Shown here piece by piece: positions 1 to 9,900 of a stretch of 64,000 nt of DNA. Under the pieces are notes generated by a model, which saw only the letters and a list, made by a program, of their open reading frames with translations, made no database searches and had not been told where the DNA came from. Every line of letters starts with the position of its first letter. Positions within the stretch are counted from its first letter, which is position 1. The stretch lies in contig CAVZGP010000011.1 in NCBI GenBank assembly GCA_963774765.1, positions 310,001 to 374,000 of the forward strand, read 5' to 3'. Position numbers and translations under genes: made by a program. The stretch is from Sva-07 sp963774765 (GTDB taxonomy: Bacteria > Actinomycetota > Acidimicrobiia > Acidimicrobiales > Ilumatobacteraceae).

Positions 1-97
1 GGTCCTGGCGGCAAACCCGATGTACGTCGACGAGATCGCAAGCTTGTTGGCCGACCAGGACCTCCGGCCCGACATCGTGCCCTTGTGGGGCTCATGA
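1..97 (+). CDS. C-terminal fragment, possible sugar C-methyltransferase
   Basis: Only the last 31 codons of a rightward gene are in the window; the reading frame begins at base 2 and ends at the TGA at 95-97. The peptide contains NPMYVDEI followed by a short helix and a hydrophobic end (DIVPLWGS). That NPxYxxEI element near the C-terminus is typical of the C-terminal domain of NovU/TylC3-type sugar C-methyltransferases, which would suit a polysaccharide locus, but 31 residues are too few to be sure. It converges on the sulfotransferase gene ending at 238. Confidence 0.4.
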   Translation, partial: VLAANPMYVDEIASLLADQDLRPDIVPLWGS

Positions 98-109
98 TCC
101 AGCCAGGTT

Positions 110-125
110 GACCGGCCAGCCGGTC
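110..125. other. inverted repeat between convergent genes
   Basis: GACCGG and CCGGTC form a perfect 6-bp stem around a 4-base loop, and a flanking CCAGC/GCTGG pair (99-103 and 126-130) could extend it with a bulge. It lies in the 140-bp gap between two converging genes, so it may act as a transcription terminator, but no T-tract follows on either strand. Confidence 0.3.
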
Positions 126-237
126 GCTGGGCCGAGGACACTGTGGTTCGAACATGGCCAAAGGCCGGACGTCACTGTCTGGAGGGATCGCTTTCGTGCC
201 GATCGTGGTCCCAGGTCCGGGCCCTCACCTGAGTCTG

Positions 238-1137
238 CTACGGCCGTCGACGGACCGTTCTCCGCGTTGCCGCTCCGAGGCGCCTGGCCGACCACTGGGC
301 ATCTCGCAGGCGATTGAACATGTCCATGCTGGGAACGGGTTCGAGGTCGTAGCCGAAGCGCTCAGCCACCGCACCCGCCAGCCAATTGAAGCGGGAGTGC
401 TGCTCGGGTGTCCAGTTCGCCCATCGTGCTCGCGGGTCGAATTCCTCGGAGCGGTCGACCGGTTGCCAGGTGAGCCGCCCGGCCTGCGACAGGCTCTCGG
501 ACGAATTGAGCACCGGAAGTGCGGCCGCCTGATCGAAGGGAAAGGCGTGTGGATCCAGCCCGCAGAACTCCACGAGGCGACGCACCTCGTCGCGATCCGC
601 GGTCCAGAGGTCTTCGAACCGGAAGACGCCGACTCGTTCAGGATCGGAGTTCGCCGACACGCGGTCGAGCAAGTTTGCGCCGCGGACCCAATCATGCAGG
701 GCGTACTCCCAGTCCATCCACCCGAAGGACTTGACGGCCGAGGAGACGGCATCGCGCCCGTCGCGAACGAGCACGACCAACCGTCCGTCGGGGAACAGGT
801 CGCAGAACAAGTCGGCTCCATCGGGTGCTGGTGTCTTGGCAACCAAGACCGGCCGTTCCGCGTCGATGGCATATTCGGCGAGGTAGTCGACGACCGCGCC
901 ACCGGCTGCACGCATCAGTCGGTTCCGAGCCTCTGGCGGTGGATTGGGACGTCCGCGGTATCTCGTCGAGACAGCATCAGCGAACCGTGCAAGGTGTTTC
1001 ACCGATTCGAGAGCATGATCCTCGCCGATCGCTGGTGACGCGGTGGTGTCAGGGTGCATCGCGATCAGCCGCGCGACGAACGTTGTTCCGCACCGCCGCA
1101 TGGGCGACACGACGTACACCAAACGTGGTCGATTCAC
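238..1137 (-). CDS. sulfotransferase family protein
   Basis: A 299-residue cytoplasmic enzyme predicted to transfer sulfate from PAPS to an acceptor, probably a glycan given the locus. The 5'-phosphosulfate loop is near the N-terminus (SPMRRCGTTFVARL) and the 3'-phosphate-binding segment is VVLVRDGRDAVSSAV, about residue 115. The frame is open further upstream, but the GTG at 1137 gives an N-terminus ending just before the P-loop strand (VNRPRLVYVVSP) and begins just past the stop of the preceding gene at 1157, so I chose it. It follows the asparagine-synthase-like gene by about 20 bp and is likely co-transcribed with it. The family assignment is firm; the substrate cannot be read from the sequence. 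Confidence 0.85.
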   Translation of the reverse strand: MNRPRLVYVVSPMRRCGTTFVARLIAMHPDTTASPAIGEDHALESVKHLARFADAVSTRYRGRPNPPPEARNRLMRAAGGAVVDYLAEYAIDAERPVLVAKTPAPDGADLFCDLFPDGRLVVLVRDGRDAVSSAVKSFGWMDWEYALHDWVRGANLLDRVSANSDPERVGVFRFEDLWTADRDEVRRLVEFCGLDPHAFPFDQAAALPVLNSSESLSQAGRLTWQPVDRSEEFDPRARWANWTPEQHSRFNWLAGAVAERFGYDLEPVPSMDMFNRLRDAQWSARRLGAATRRTVRRRP

Positions 1138-1156
1138 TGCGCGGTGCTCACTCGGC

Positions 1157-2965
1157 TCACTCCTGCGCCTCGTGGCCCAGGATGGTGCCGACGGCGAGCA
1201 ACGTCCCCGCGGAGCGTTCTCTCTCATCGGGAGAGGTCGAAGGAGATGTCAGGCGCTCGTATTCGTGACGGTCGACGTACTCCCACGTGGATGCGGATTC
1301 TTGATCGAGTGCTCGATCGCGCAGGTCGGTGAGGATGGTGCCATCGTTGGCTTCGAGCCACCCGGCCCGGGCATGAGCCTCGACCCGGCGCCGACCTGAA
1401 ATGATGTCAGGGGCATGGCGTTTCCACTGCTTGCGCGCCGTGACGACGGTGGCGCCGATCGCAGCGTGCCGCGGGCGCCAACCTTCTCGTTCGAGCGGTA
1501 CCTTCTCGAGGCCTGGCACGAGGTGGGCGATGAGGTCGTGGGGGATCTGTTCAGACCACCGCGCTGCGGCATTCACCGAGAAGGCCGCCCGATACCACGG
1601 ACGCGTGCACAAGGGCATGAAGCAGCCGGTCACCATTTCCAGCTTCCGAGTCTGTGTTCCGGCCCAGCGGCGCACCCGATCGAACCCGTAGAACGCGTCG
1701 GGAATGTCGATCCAACCGAACCCGTCATCGAGGAGTGCGTCGACCGTGTCGGCGACCGAGGTGCGTGCCGTGTCGACGACGTCCGCTTTGATGAGCCCCA
1801 CCTTGTTGCTCAGGAGACGAAAGCACAAGAAGTCGACCGCCGCGTCTCGCCCCTTGCCCCGACGCCCGAACAAGAACTTGGGATCGGTGTAGTAGTTGCG
1901 GGCGATCTCTCCGCCCACCCCGCCGATCGTGACGGTATGACGCAACGCCTTGTCGGGGAGGTGCAGCGCGTCGACGGCCTGATGGAGCGAGATGAGGCCG
2001 TCATTCTGTTCGATGGTTCTTCTGCTCAGCCGCGCCCAGTGGTCGGCAACGGAGGTGGCTTCGCTGAGTGTCACTTCGTGGACGAGACCGAACTCAGCGG
2101 CAATGTGGCGGGCAATTCTGATGTCGTCACTTTCACCCTCGCCGTCGGTGTAGTAGGTCGCACGTGTCCCGCCAGCGATCATCGCAGCAGCCACGACTCG
2201 TGAGTCGCGTCCCCCGGTGAGTGAACATCGCACGACCTGCTCGTCACTCGGCAGCGATCGCGTCACGGCGGAGAGTTGTTCACCCAACAACTGAACCAAC
2301 TGTCGATTGCTGGTGCCTGCGTGCGGGTTCGGCAGCTCACTGCGCCGGAAGTAGGGACGACAGTCAGGCTCGATGGTCCCCTTCTGGAAGTGCAGTACCA
2401 CGCCACCGTCGAGCACCTCGATACCGGCGTCGAGTGTGCGGTCGGCTCCGGCCCAGCCCAGCGTCAGGAAGAGTGCGGTGCCCACCGGATCAAGCGTGCT
2501 GATCCCGACGAGTCGCCGCAGGATCCCCGCGTTCGTGCTCAGCCAGTACGTGGCCCCCTGCCGAGCGACGTAGACCTGCTTCATTCCGATGGGGTCGGTG
2601 GCCACTTCGATGGTCTGGGTGCTTGCATCGCTGCGAACGAGGACGAACTGTCCCTCGGCGCGATCGAGGAGCGCCTGCCAGTCGCTCGTGACATCCCGAG
2701 CGTCGGTCACGGTCTTCGCTGCGACAGGATCCACGAGCATCCCATCGAATGTGGCGAAGCGGCCGTCGCCGCCGTCAACGAACCGTTGCGGATCGCCGGG
2801 CGTTCGAGTGGTGATGCATCCGATCACGGCACCCGAGATCGAGTCGTCGAAGTGCAGTGTGGTCGGGTCGAGGCCTGGGTACAGCTCGGCGAGGCGACGT
2901 AGCTGGATGGCAAGGTCGCTGCGTTGCGCTGGGGACACGTTCCATCCGACGACAATCGTGTTCAT
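1157..2965 (-). CDS. asparagine synthase-like protein lacking the glutaminase cysteine
   Basis: A 602-residue protein with an N-terminal Ntn-hydrolase-like half (about 1-200) and a C-terminal ATP-pyrophosphatase half whose PP-loop reads SLTGGRDSR (about residue 240; family form SGGxDS). In AsnB the catalytic Cys follows the start Met; here the protein begins MNTIVVGWN, so glutamine hydrolysis is unlikely. Such proteins occur in polysaccharide clusters and may catalyse ATP-dependent amide formation or another adenylation using ammonia or an amine; that role is inference. The start at 2965 has a GAGGCGG ribosome site close upstream, which favours it over an ATG 84 bp earlier. The sulfotransferase follows about 20 bp downstream. 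Confidence 0.8.
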   Translation of the reverse strand: MNTIVVGWNVSPAQRSDLAIQLRRLAELYPGLDPTTLHFDDSISGAVIGCITTRTPGDPQRFVDGGDGRFATFDGMLVDPVAAKTVTDARDVTSDWQALLDRAEGQFVLVRSDASTQTIEVATDPIGMKQVYVARQGATYWLSTNAGILRRLVGISTLDPVGTALFLTLGWAGADRTLDAGIEVLDGGVVLHFQKGTIEPDCRPYFRRSELPNPHAGTSNRQLVQLLGEQLSAVTRSLPSDEQVVRCSLTGGRDSRVVAAAMIAGGTRATYYTDGEGESDDIRIARHIAAEFGLVHEVTLSEATSVADHWARLSRRTIEQNDGLISLHQAVDALHLPDKALRHTVTIGGVGGEIARNYYTDPKFLFGRRGKGRDAAVDFLCFRLLSNKVGLIKADVVDTARTSVADTVDALLDDGFGWIDIPDAFYGFDRVRRWAGTQTRKLEMVTGCFMPLCTRPWYRAAFSVNAAARWSEQIPHDLIAHLVPGLEKVPLEREGWRPRHAAIGATVVTARKQWKRHAPDIISGRRRVEAHARAGWLEANDGTILTDLRDRALDQESASTWEYVDRHEYERLTSPSTSPDERERSAGTLLAVGTILGHEAQE

Positions 2966-2982
2966 AGTTCCGCCTCGTTCGA

Positions 2983-2999
2983 TGTTGCAGATTTCAACA
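2983..2999. promoter_or_regulatory. small palindrome upstream of the asparagine-synthase-like gene
   Basis: TGTTG and CAACA, separated by 7 bases, sit 18 bp before the start codon at 2965, overlapping the probable untranslated leader. A TATTGT element just upstream on the minus strand (around 2997-3002) could serve as a -10. The arrangement would suit an operator or a leader hairpin, but a 5-bp arm can occur by chance. Confidence 0.25.
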
Positions 3000-3116
3000 A
3001 TACCAATGGTCGTCCGATCTCGACAGAGAAACGGGCTCACCCCCATCAACGAAAGTGCGGGCGCGACACCATCGCTGCGCCCGATCCGCTCCGGAGCCCG
3101 GGATCAACCAGCTGGC

Positions 3117-3848
3117 TCAGAGGGTATGGAGACGCCCGGTGGATCCAGTTCTCCGACGTGATCGACCAACCGTCCCGTAGGTGATCATGAGCCCGGCAAG
3201 CAAAGCAGCCGTGGCAACAGGGAGAAATACCCTGAGATCGGAGGAACCCGTGTTCGGCAGTTGAGCACCGGTTCCGTCAGGTCTGCTCGCTCCCTGCGGA
3301 GGTCCGGTACCGGAAGCTGTGGGCGGCGAGGTGGTCGTCGCCAGCGGCCCGTAACACGGCGCTCGACCTGGGACGTAACCGAAGGACGTCGATGCTGTTG
3401 AACCGACCTCGACGACGACGCGCAGCCCCTGACGCACGAGAGCGTCAGCGGGATCGTCGATCCATTGCCCACCCGACCACGTCACGCCCGGCCAATCGGT
3501 CCCATTGCCGTCACCGTCGGCCGCCGCGCCTGGAAAGATCGTCCGACCCACGAGGTCATCGACGACTCGGACCTCGACGACCTGGTCGTCGCGGTTGATG
3601 AACGTCAGCCGTGCCGGTCCGCTCGCGCCCTCGATCGGGGTGATCGCGTATTCGATGTACGGGACGTCCTTCGCGCAGGCCGACCGGAACTGCAGGTCCA
3701 TGGTGGGCGCGAGACCGTTCGGCGGAACGGGCGGGTAGTCGGCTCCGTACGCCGCGGGTGCGCCGGCGAGAGCGGTGAACCCGATCGACAGCAGAAACGC
3801 GCCTCCACCGAGTCTCACCGATCGACTCGCTGTGTCCCAGATCTGCAT
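3117..3848 (-). CDS. LPXTG-anchored secreted surface protein
   Basis: A 243-residue protein with an N-terminal signal peptide (hydrophobic run about 13-32, ending near AYGADYP), a mainly beta middle portion of no recognised family, a Pro/Thr/Gly-rich linker (about 165-190) and a cell-wall sorting signal: LPNTG, then a hydrophobic helix and a terminal Arg-rich tail. This should be cleaved and anchored to peptidoglycan by a sortase, but no sortase is visible in the window. The ATG at 3848 is chosen because it gives a proper signal peptide; the upstream extension of 55 codons is Arg/His-rich and not signal-like. It stands alone, with 151 bp to the next leftward gene. Confidence 0.8.
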   Translation of the reverse strand: MQIWDTASRSVRLGGGAFLLSIGFTALAGAPAAYGADYPPVPPNGLAPTMDLQFRSACAKDVPYIEYAITPIEGASGPARLTFINRDDQVVEVRVVDDLVGRTIFPGAAADGDGNGTDWPGVTWSGGQWIDDPADALVRQGLRVVVEVGSTASTSFGYVPGRAPCYGPLATTTSPPTASGTGPPQGASRPDGTGAQLPNTGSSDLRVFLPVATAALLAGLMITYGTVGRSRRRTGSTGRLHTL

Positions 3849-3927
3849 ATCCGATGCCCGCTTCCTGTGCGATTCGATGGCCCGTCCACGGCCCCATCGG
3901 CGACCATACCGGTGGCGTGAATGAAGC

Positions 3928-3955
3928 GCAATACATTGCCCGACCGTTGTGTCAA
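3928..3955 (-). promoter_or_regulatory. candidate promoter of the LPXTG gene
   Basis: On the minus strand a perfect TTGACA (3955-3950) is followed after 16 bp by TATTGC (3933-3928). The predicted start of transcription, near 3920, would leave a leader of about 70 nt before the ATG at 3848. The -10 is imperfect, lacking the final T. Confidence 0.4.
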
Positions 3956-4135
3956 GGGCCTCAAGAAGCAGGGAAATCGGGCCAAATATGGCGCTCTGCG
4001 TGTTTGGTTGCATGCGGTCGGTGGCGCTTTCCCGCGCTCGTCGTCGACACTGCTCGACGAGTTCCGGGACCGGCGCGCGGGAGGCTCTTCGGTCGCGGCG
4101 AGCCGCCAGACGATCTGCTCGTCAGTGCCCGAACG

Positions 4136-6805
4136 TCACGATTGATGCTCGGCAACGCCGACGCTCGCGACGAACTCGGCATGAAGGCCGACCGCTGCCG
4201 CTCGAACGTTCGCGACGACGTCGGTGTCGATCAGCGCGAGCGTGAACGAGTTGTTCGTTCCCGTCAGCGACTTGACGAGCTTGGAACGCCCGAACCCGAA
4301 GACCGTCATGTTGTTCTCCATGACCCGATGCGAATCGGTCGCAGCATCATCTTGGTGATGAACAGCGATCAGCGACCGATGCTCACCGGGGTCGGCGAAC
4401 CCGACATACTCCGGGCCAGGGAGATCGCCGGACCACTCCTCCGACAGAGGCGTCGCTGCGCCGGTGGGGCGCACGACCAGATCGCCGGCATCGACTTGAC
4501 CACCAGGCGTCCCCTCGTAGAGGAACCAGTAGGGAGCCGACGCTTGGAGCACCTGCATGTGCGCGCGATCGGGATAGATGTCCCAGCGGACCGACCAGCC
4601 ACCCGGTGCCGTCGACACGAGCGTGGCCTTGAGCGGGCCCGACGAGACGAGCGTGGTCGTCGAAGCGGTGCTCCCCGGATGGAAGTAGCCGTCCGGATGG
4701 ACCAGGTTGGGAATCCCGCGATACGCCCCGGCCGACCCTGCGGTCGTCGAGTACGTGATCCAATCGTTGCCGTCGCCGTCGATCAGACTCGAGAAGCCGC
4801 CCGCCGCCGTCTGATAGTGCCACGTTCCCGATGGTGTGCCGATGACGAAACTGTCCTGGCCGGCAGAGGATCCGTTCGAGACCGTGACCTGCGGGGGAAC
4901 CGAGGCAGGGGTGAACGTCGCGTCGGTCGGCGCAAAGTACACGTGGAACCGACGTTCATGCGATGCCGGCGTCACATCCTCGGTTCGAACTGCCAACGAA
5001 CCGACTCCTGGTGGCGAGTCGGGCGTCTGGTCGAACTGGACATCGACCGTGTCGTCGATCACCACTCCCGACGCGTCGACTTCGACGACACGAATCGAGG
5101 GGACCGCCACCTCGCCGGTCCCTCCCGCCGACGCGAGCGCCGTCGCCAGATCGATGGCAACGTCGACGACGGATGCGGCGCGCTCGACCGTGCTGGCCGC
5201 GAGTGCGATGGACACCCTGAATGGCCGTTCGGCGTCGGCCCACGGGGCGGGTTCGGGTGGTGGTGGAGGTGGAGCAATCGGTCCGATGGCCCACGACACT
5301 GCTGCGTCGAAGAGTTTCCAACCGTCCGCGTCGAGGTTCGCTGGAGCATTCGTGCCGAGGAAGAAGCCCACTCGACGCGCCGGAGCGGTGCCCGAAGTCA
5401 GTGCGGCCCCCGTGTCGATGCCGAACAGCCCCGGTTTCGCGGCCCCGACCTGCTTGGCGACCGGAGTCGCACCAGGCGCAGGCGTGAGCGATGTGAGCGA
5501 CACTGACTTTGTGGAGACCTTCACCGTTGCGCTGAGGCCTGCGACCAGTGGACTGGTCGGATCCAGGATGTTCAACGAGGTGCCAGGCGCCGAGCCGGCG
5601 TTCTTGCCCATCTGGATGCGGACGCTGACCGGAGCATCATTGGACAGGATCGGAACACCGAGCGAACTGAACGACGTCGGGATGTTCGCGGTGGCCACGC
5701 TGGACGAAATGACGATGAGGTCGACGGACGCAAAGGACGTGGAGGCCACGCGGTTGTCGTCGACCACGGTCACGGTGTAGCCGAGACCGGCCAAGTGGTC
5801 GCGGAGCGGACGATCGGCCACTGCCGGCACACTGCTGGACGCGATCAGTGCCACCGTGGTACCCGTGCTCGGTGTGGTCACGGAGACCGTCGCGGTGTCC
5901 GACGACGTGAGCGCACCGTCTGACGCCGACAACTTCACGACGTAGCTGCCCGCTTCGCTGAACGTCGCGTTCGACGACGCGGCGTGTGGTGCCGAGAAGG
6001 TGGCCGTGCCCGGCCCGGACACCTTCGACCAGGTGAGCGTCGTCGATCCCGGAGGATTCGGCAGACCGTCATCAGTCGAAGACCCCGAAAGGGCGATCGG
6101 TTGTCCCGCCAGACCGCTGGCCGACGGACCCGCCTCGACGATCGGCGCTGTGTTCGCGCCACCTCCACCCGACACGCACGCGGCGCTCCATGACGCCGGA
6201 CAACCGGTCCAGGACGCAGGGGGAACGAGTGTGCTCCCGGCGGCGACGACGATCGCTTCGGCATGGACCGTGATCGGAACATGCTGGGTCAGGCTGGTGG
6301 TACCGGTGTAGCACGAGGTGCCACAACCCCCGCTCATCAGCAGCGTCCCCGTTTCCACATCCTTGAACATGATGCGCGTCGGAGAGAACGCGGTCGCCCA
6401 CGAGAAGGCCCCGTTCTTCTTCCACCAGCCGGTCGTCGGCCCGAGATCCACCCATTGAACCCCTGGTGCGGTGAAGGCTCGCGTGGAACTGCAGGACTCC
6501 TCGGTATAGCTGTTGCGCCACACGCAGACCTGGGCGGCAGCGTTGAGCGAACTCGGCTTCGTCAGCACGTCGAGTCGCAGGTACACGTGTCCGCCCGCGT
6601 AGTTGATCGGCGATGTCCAGTCACTCGGTGCGGTCGTCGCGGGCTCTGCGTACTTCTTGACGTTGTGCGTCATCGTCTGGTTGAACCACGTGAACTGCTG
6701 TCCCGCAGCCGCGTGCGCCGGTACGTTGTTGTGTCCCGCGGGAACAACGACGAGCATCGCCGGCACAGCAGCGACAACCAAGAATGCGTAGAGCGATCGC
6801 CTCAT
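4136..6805 (-). CDS. secreted multidomain PKD protein with two private modules
   Basis: An 889-residue exported protein. After a signal peptide (1-32, ending near AHAAAG) come: a Cys-containing module (about 33-205) that matches the N-terminus of the protein encoded at 24914-27031; a PKD-type Ig fold (about 215-310, with DDGLPNPPG and SGPGTATF); a ThuA/GATase-like module (about 315-510, starting VALIASSSVPAVADR); and a C-terminal module (about 525-885) shared with the giant protein at 41311, with signatures WFLYEGTPGG, GDLPGPEY and MTVFGFGRS. No catalytic family is recognised. The ATG at 6805 was chosen for the signal peptide. It has its own likely promoter and a 132-bp gap to the CotH genes upstream. 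Confidence 0.8.
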   Translation of the reverse strand: MRRSLYAFLVVAAVPAMLVVVPAGHNNVPAHAAAGQQFTWFNQTMTHNVKKYAEPATTAPSDWTSPINYAGGHVYLRLDVLTKPSSLNAAAQVCVWRNSYTEESCSSTRAFTAPGVQWVDLGPTTGWWKKNGAFSWATAFSPTRIMFKDVETGTLLMSGGCGTSCYTGTTSLTQHVPITVHAEAIVVAAGSTLVPPASWTGCPASWSAACVSGGGGANTAPIVEAGPSASGLAGQPIALSGSSTDDGLPNPPGSTTLTWSKVSGPGTATFSAPHAASSNATFSEAGSYVVKLSASDGALTSSDTATVSVTTPSTGTTVALIASSSVPAVADRPLRDHLAGLGYTVTVVDDNRVASTSFASVDLIVISSSVATANIPTSFSSLGVPILSNDAPVSVRIQMGKNAGSAPGTSLNILDPTSPLVAGLSATVKVSTKSVSLTSLTPAPGATPVAKQVGAAKPGLFGIDTGAALTSGTAPARRVGFFLGTNAPANLDADGWKLFDAAVSWAIGPIAPPPPPPEPAPWADAERPFRVSIALAASTVERAASVVDVAIDLATALASAGGTGEVAVPSIRVVEVDASGVVIDDTVDVQFDQTPDSPPGVGSLAVRTEDVTPASHERRFHVYFAPTDATFTPASVPPQVTVSNGSSAGQDSFVIGTPSGTWHYQTAAGGFSSLIDGDGNDWITYSTTAGSAGAYRGIPNLVHPDGYFHPGSTASTTTLVSSGPLKATLVSTAPGGWSVRWDIYPDRAHMQVLQASAPYWFLYEGTPGGQVDAGDLVVRPTGAATPLSEEWSGDLPGPEYVGFADPGEHRSLIAVHHQDDAATDSHRVMENNMTVFGFGRSKLVKSLTGTNNSFTLALIDTDVVANVRAAAVGLHAEFVASVGVAEHQS

Positions 6806-6857
6806 GAACCCGTCCCTGACCGCAATGAAAACTGCGGTGCCGCGCACCGCTCAGGGC

Positions 6858-6886
6858 ACATTACCGAAGACTGCTCGGTGCCGCAA
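6858..6886 (-). promoter_or_regulatory. candidate promoter for the 4136-6805 gene
   Basis: Reading the minus strand, TTGCGG (6886-6881) and TAATGT (6863-6858) are separated by exactly 17 bp. Transcription would start near 6850, giving a leader of about 45 nt. The same TTGCR-17-TANNNT layout appears before the giant gene at 41311. Confidence 0.45.
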
Positions 6887-6937
6887 TGCCGTCGCCGCTC
6901 GCCGGCCGGCGTCTTCTCACGCAACTACCGCGCCAGC

Positions 6938-9900
6938 TCAGATCGGCGCCAACCAGGTCACCGCCGCGTCGAGGAGCGTCCACCCGGCGTCCGTGATGAC
7001 AGTTCCGGCATCGAAGGAGAGGAAGAAGCCAACCCGGGCGGCGGCCGCTGATGATCCGTCGGCGAGGGTGTCACCAGCATCGTACGCGAAGATGGCCGGC
7101 TGACCGTTCAGGGTACTGGCCACCACATCCGCCCCGGCCCCGGGTACGGCGATCGCTACAGGGACGGCCGCGCTGAGCACTCCGACGCTCCCGCTGAGTC
7201 CTCCCGCAAGGGGATGGCTGGGCAGATCGATCTGCAAGCGGTCTTCGGCGGTCTTGCTGTCGCGACTACCGCTGGTGCTCATGGCGAGTTCGTCGTAGAG
7301 GTAGGCCTCCCAGACGAGCATCGGCACAGCGAGGTCGACCGGCATGTCAGCGACCTCGGTCGGCAAGACCGACGATGCGACGATGACGAGATCGAATCCG
7401 GTGAATGTCGTCGAAGCGTCGATGGTGGCGTCATCGATGACGGCGACGTCATAGCCGAGAGAAATCAGGTGATCGATCACGCCGGTGTCCTTCTTCGGCG
7501 GCGGGCTGGACCCGGCGACGAACGCAACCCGGGGCGGCCCGGTCGGGGCCTCGGTGATCGACAGGGTCGCCACTTCGCTGGTCACGCTGCCCTCGGTGTT
7601 CGTGACGACCACATCCAGCACAACACCGTGGTCGGCGAGACTCACTGGTCCGATCGTCAAGTTCGACCCGTCGGCCCCTGGGAGATCGATGCCGTCGAGT
7701 CGCCATTGGTAGGAGGGGTCCGGAATCCCGGTCGCAACCACCTGGAACGTGGCGGTGTCACCGACGACCGCGGCGGTGTCGGTGGGTTGAGTGGTGATCA
7801 CGGGCGCAGCATCAGCGGGAGGTTCACCTGCCGGGCCGGCTTCGAAGTTCGTGAGGATCTCCGTCGGTTCGAGGGCTCGACCGTAGTAGGCGACGAGAAA
7901 GATGTCGCCAGCGAACATCGTGGCCGGCGAGCTCGGACCAGCACTCCCAATTCGGAAACGTTGGTCTCTCCAATTGAGACTTCCGGTGGTGTGACTCGTC
8001 GCGACGGCCACCCCATCCTGATAAAGGGTCGTCGTGCCGCCCGTGTCATGAGTCACGATGAGGTGCACGAGGTCATCGTCGAGCGAACGGGCCGGGGCCT
8101 GGACCCGATAGTTCCCCGATGTCGACGTGCGCACCCGTGCTTCGGACGCGTCGGATGGTTGCCCGACCCAGAAGCCGTGGGCAAGCACGAGGTCGCGACT
8201 GTTCTTGCTGTCGATGAGGCCCGCGATCCAACCGGGTTGGGTCGTGCTCGTCGCGGTCGGATCGACCCACGCCTCGAGCGTCACCTCCTGGTTGGTGATC
8301 GTCGCCGAGGAGAGCTTCGTCGCTGGAGCCGGGGAGGCGATCTCGACGTAGTCGGCAACGGACACGCCTCCACCGGGGATCCACTCGACACGACCCGCGT
8401 CCTCGATGGCAAGATCGACCGGTGTCCCGGCGCCTGAGGTGTCGTGGATGACGCTGCCCGATCCCTCGTCGAAGGTCCACAGGGCGAGGAGACCGTCGGT
8501 GACCCGCGGTGGCTGTTGAGTCACGGTGAGCGTGGCCGGAGCACTGGTGGTCGAACCGAAGGCATTGGAGACCAACACATCGAACACGGCGCCATCGTCA
8601 TCCATGTCGACCGGTCCGATGTCCAATGTCGATGAGGTTGCTCCCGGGATGTCGATGCCGGCACGGTGCCACTGGTAGGTGATGGGGGCGTTGCCCTCCG
8701 CCGTGACCGAGAGGTGGGCGGTGTCGCCGACGACCACTGTCGTGTCCGTCGGGTCGGTGATCACCGTTGCCGGGATGGCGTTGCGGAGCACGGCAAAGCT
8801 CTGTGCGGTGCCTTCCGCGACCGGGTTCGGGGCGCCGAACGAGCTGTTGATCGCCTCGTCGTAGGCCGATGATGCGGTGACGCTCGCCGACGGGTCATCC
8901 TGAAGTTGCGCGACCTCGTCGCTGCCGATGCCCGACAGATCGCCGATCCCCTCACCGGCTGGTCCGAACCTCGCTGTGCCGGATGCATCGCGGATCGTGA
9001 GCTGCCAGTCGGAGTTGGTCACCGAGAAGTCGCTGGCCGTCACGAGGGTGCCGGATGCACCGTCGGTAGCTTGCGCGTTGATCCACCAATCACCGGTGCC
9101 GGGCTCGAGGGAACTGTCGTCGGCGACGTCCTCCGACACGGTGATGATCGTCCCCGCCGGAAGTGCCGACCAGAGCGGGTCGTCGGTGAGCACGAGCGAG
9201 CCCGATTCGGATGAATCGGTCCAGTCGAGTCGCCAACCGCGGGCGTCGAGTCCTTCCTCGACGACGACGAGTTCGAACCAGTCGCCACCATTTCCGGCCA
9301 CGCTGCCGAAGTAGGCGTCCTGAGCAGTCCCACCGCCGAGCAGCTTCGAATCGGAGACGGCGTTGTACTCGTTGAGGATCAGGCCCGGATTCGGGCGGGG
9401 CGGGAGCGGAGAGCCGTCGGGCTGGTTCGTGAGGCCCGGGGTGCCGCCCACAACAGAACTGGGAGCCCAGTTCGCGGCCTGGGCGTTGTCGGCGTTGAGG
9501 TCGATCAGCTCGAGCGATGGACCATGTCCAGCCGCGGTCCACGGCCATGGATCGTCGACGCCGTAGGTGACGTCGTCCACTCTGGCGCCCGAGGCGTCGA
9601 GCAGGCGGAGCGTCGTGCCGTCATCGGGCAGGCCTTCCTCGATCTGGCCTCCCACGAACGCGGGCCCATACGCGGCGCGGAACGCCACGTCGTCGGAGGT
9701 GAACACGACTCGCTGACCTGGCAACAGGATGGTTCCCGGTTGGATGGTGTGGTCGATGCCTTCGATGACCCAGCCGGACAGATCGAAGGACTCCTTCGTG
9801 TCGGTATTTGTGAGCTCGACGAACTCGGCGCCACCGGGCTCAGGAGCGAAGTGGATCTCGGAGATGACAATCGGTCGAGCCGCGGTCTGAGACCGGGGGA

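Noticed and set aside
3854..5506. Open frame of 550 codons on the plus strand
   Set aside because: It is antisense to the secreted protein gene at 4136-6805, is Arg/Asp-rich with no domain, and arises from high-GC codon bias.
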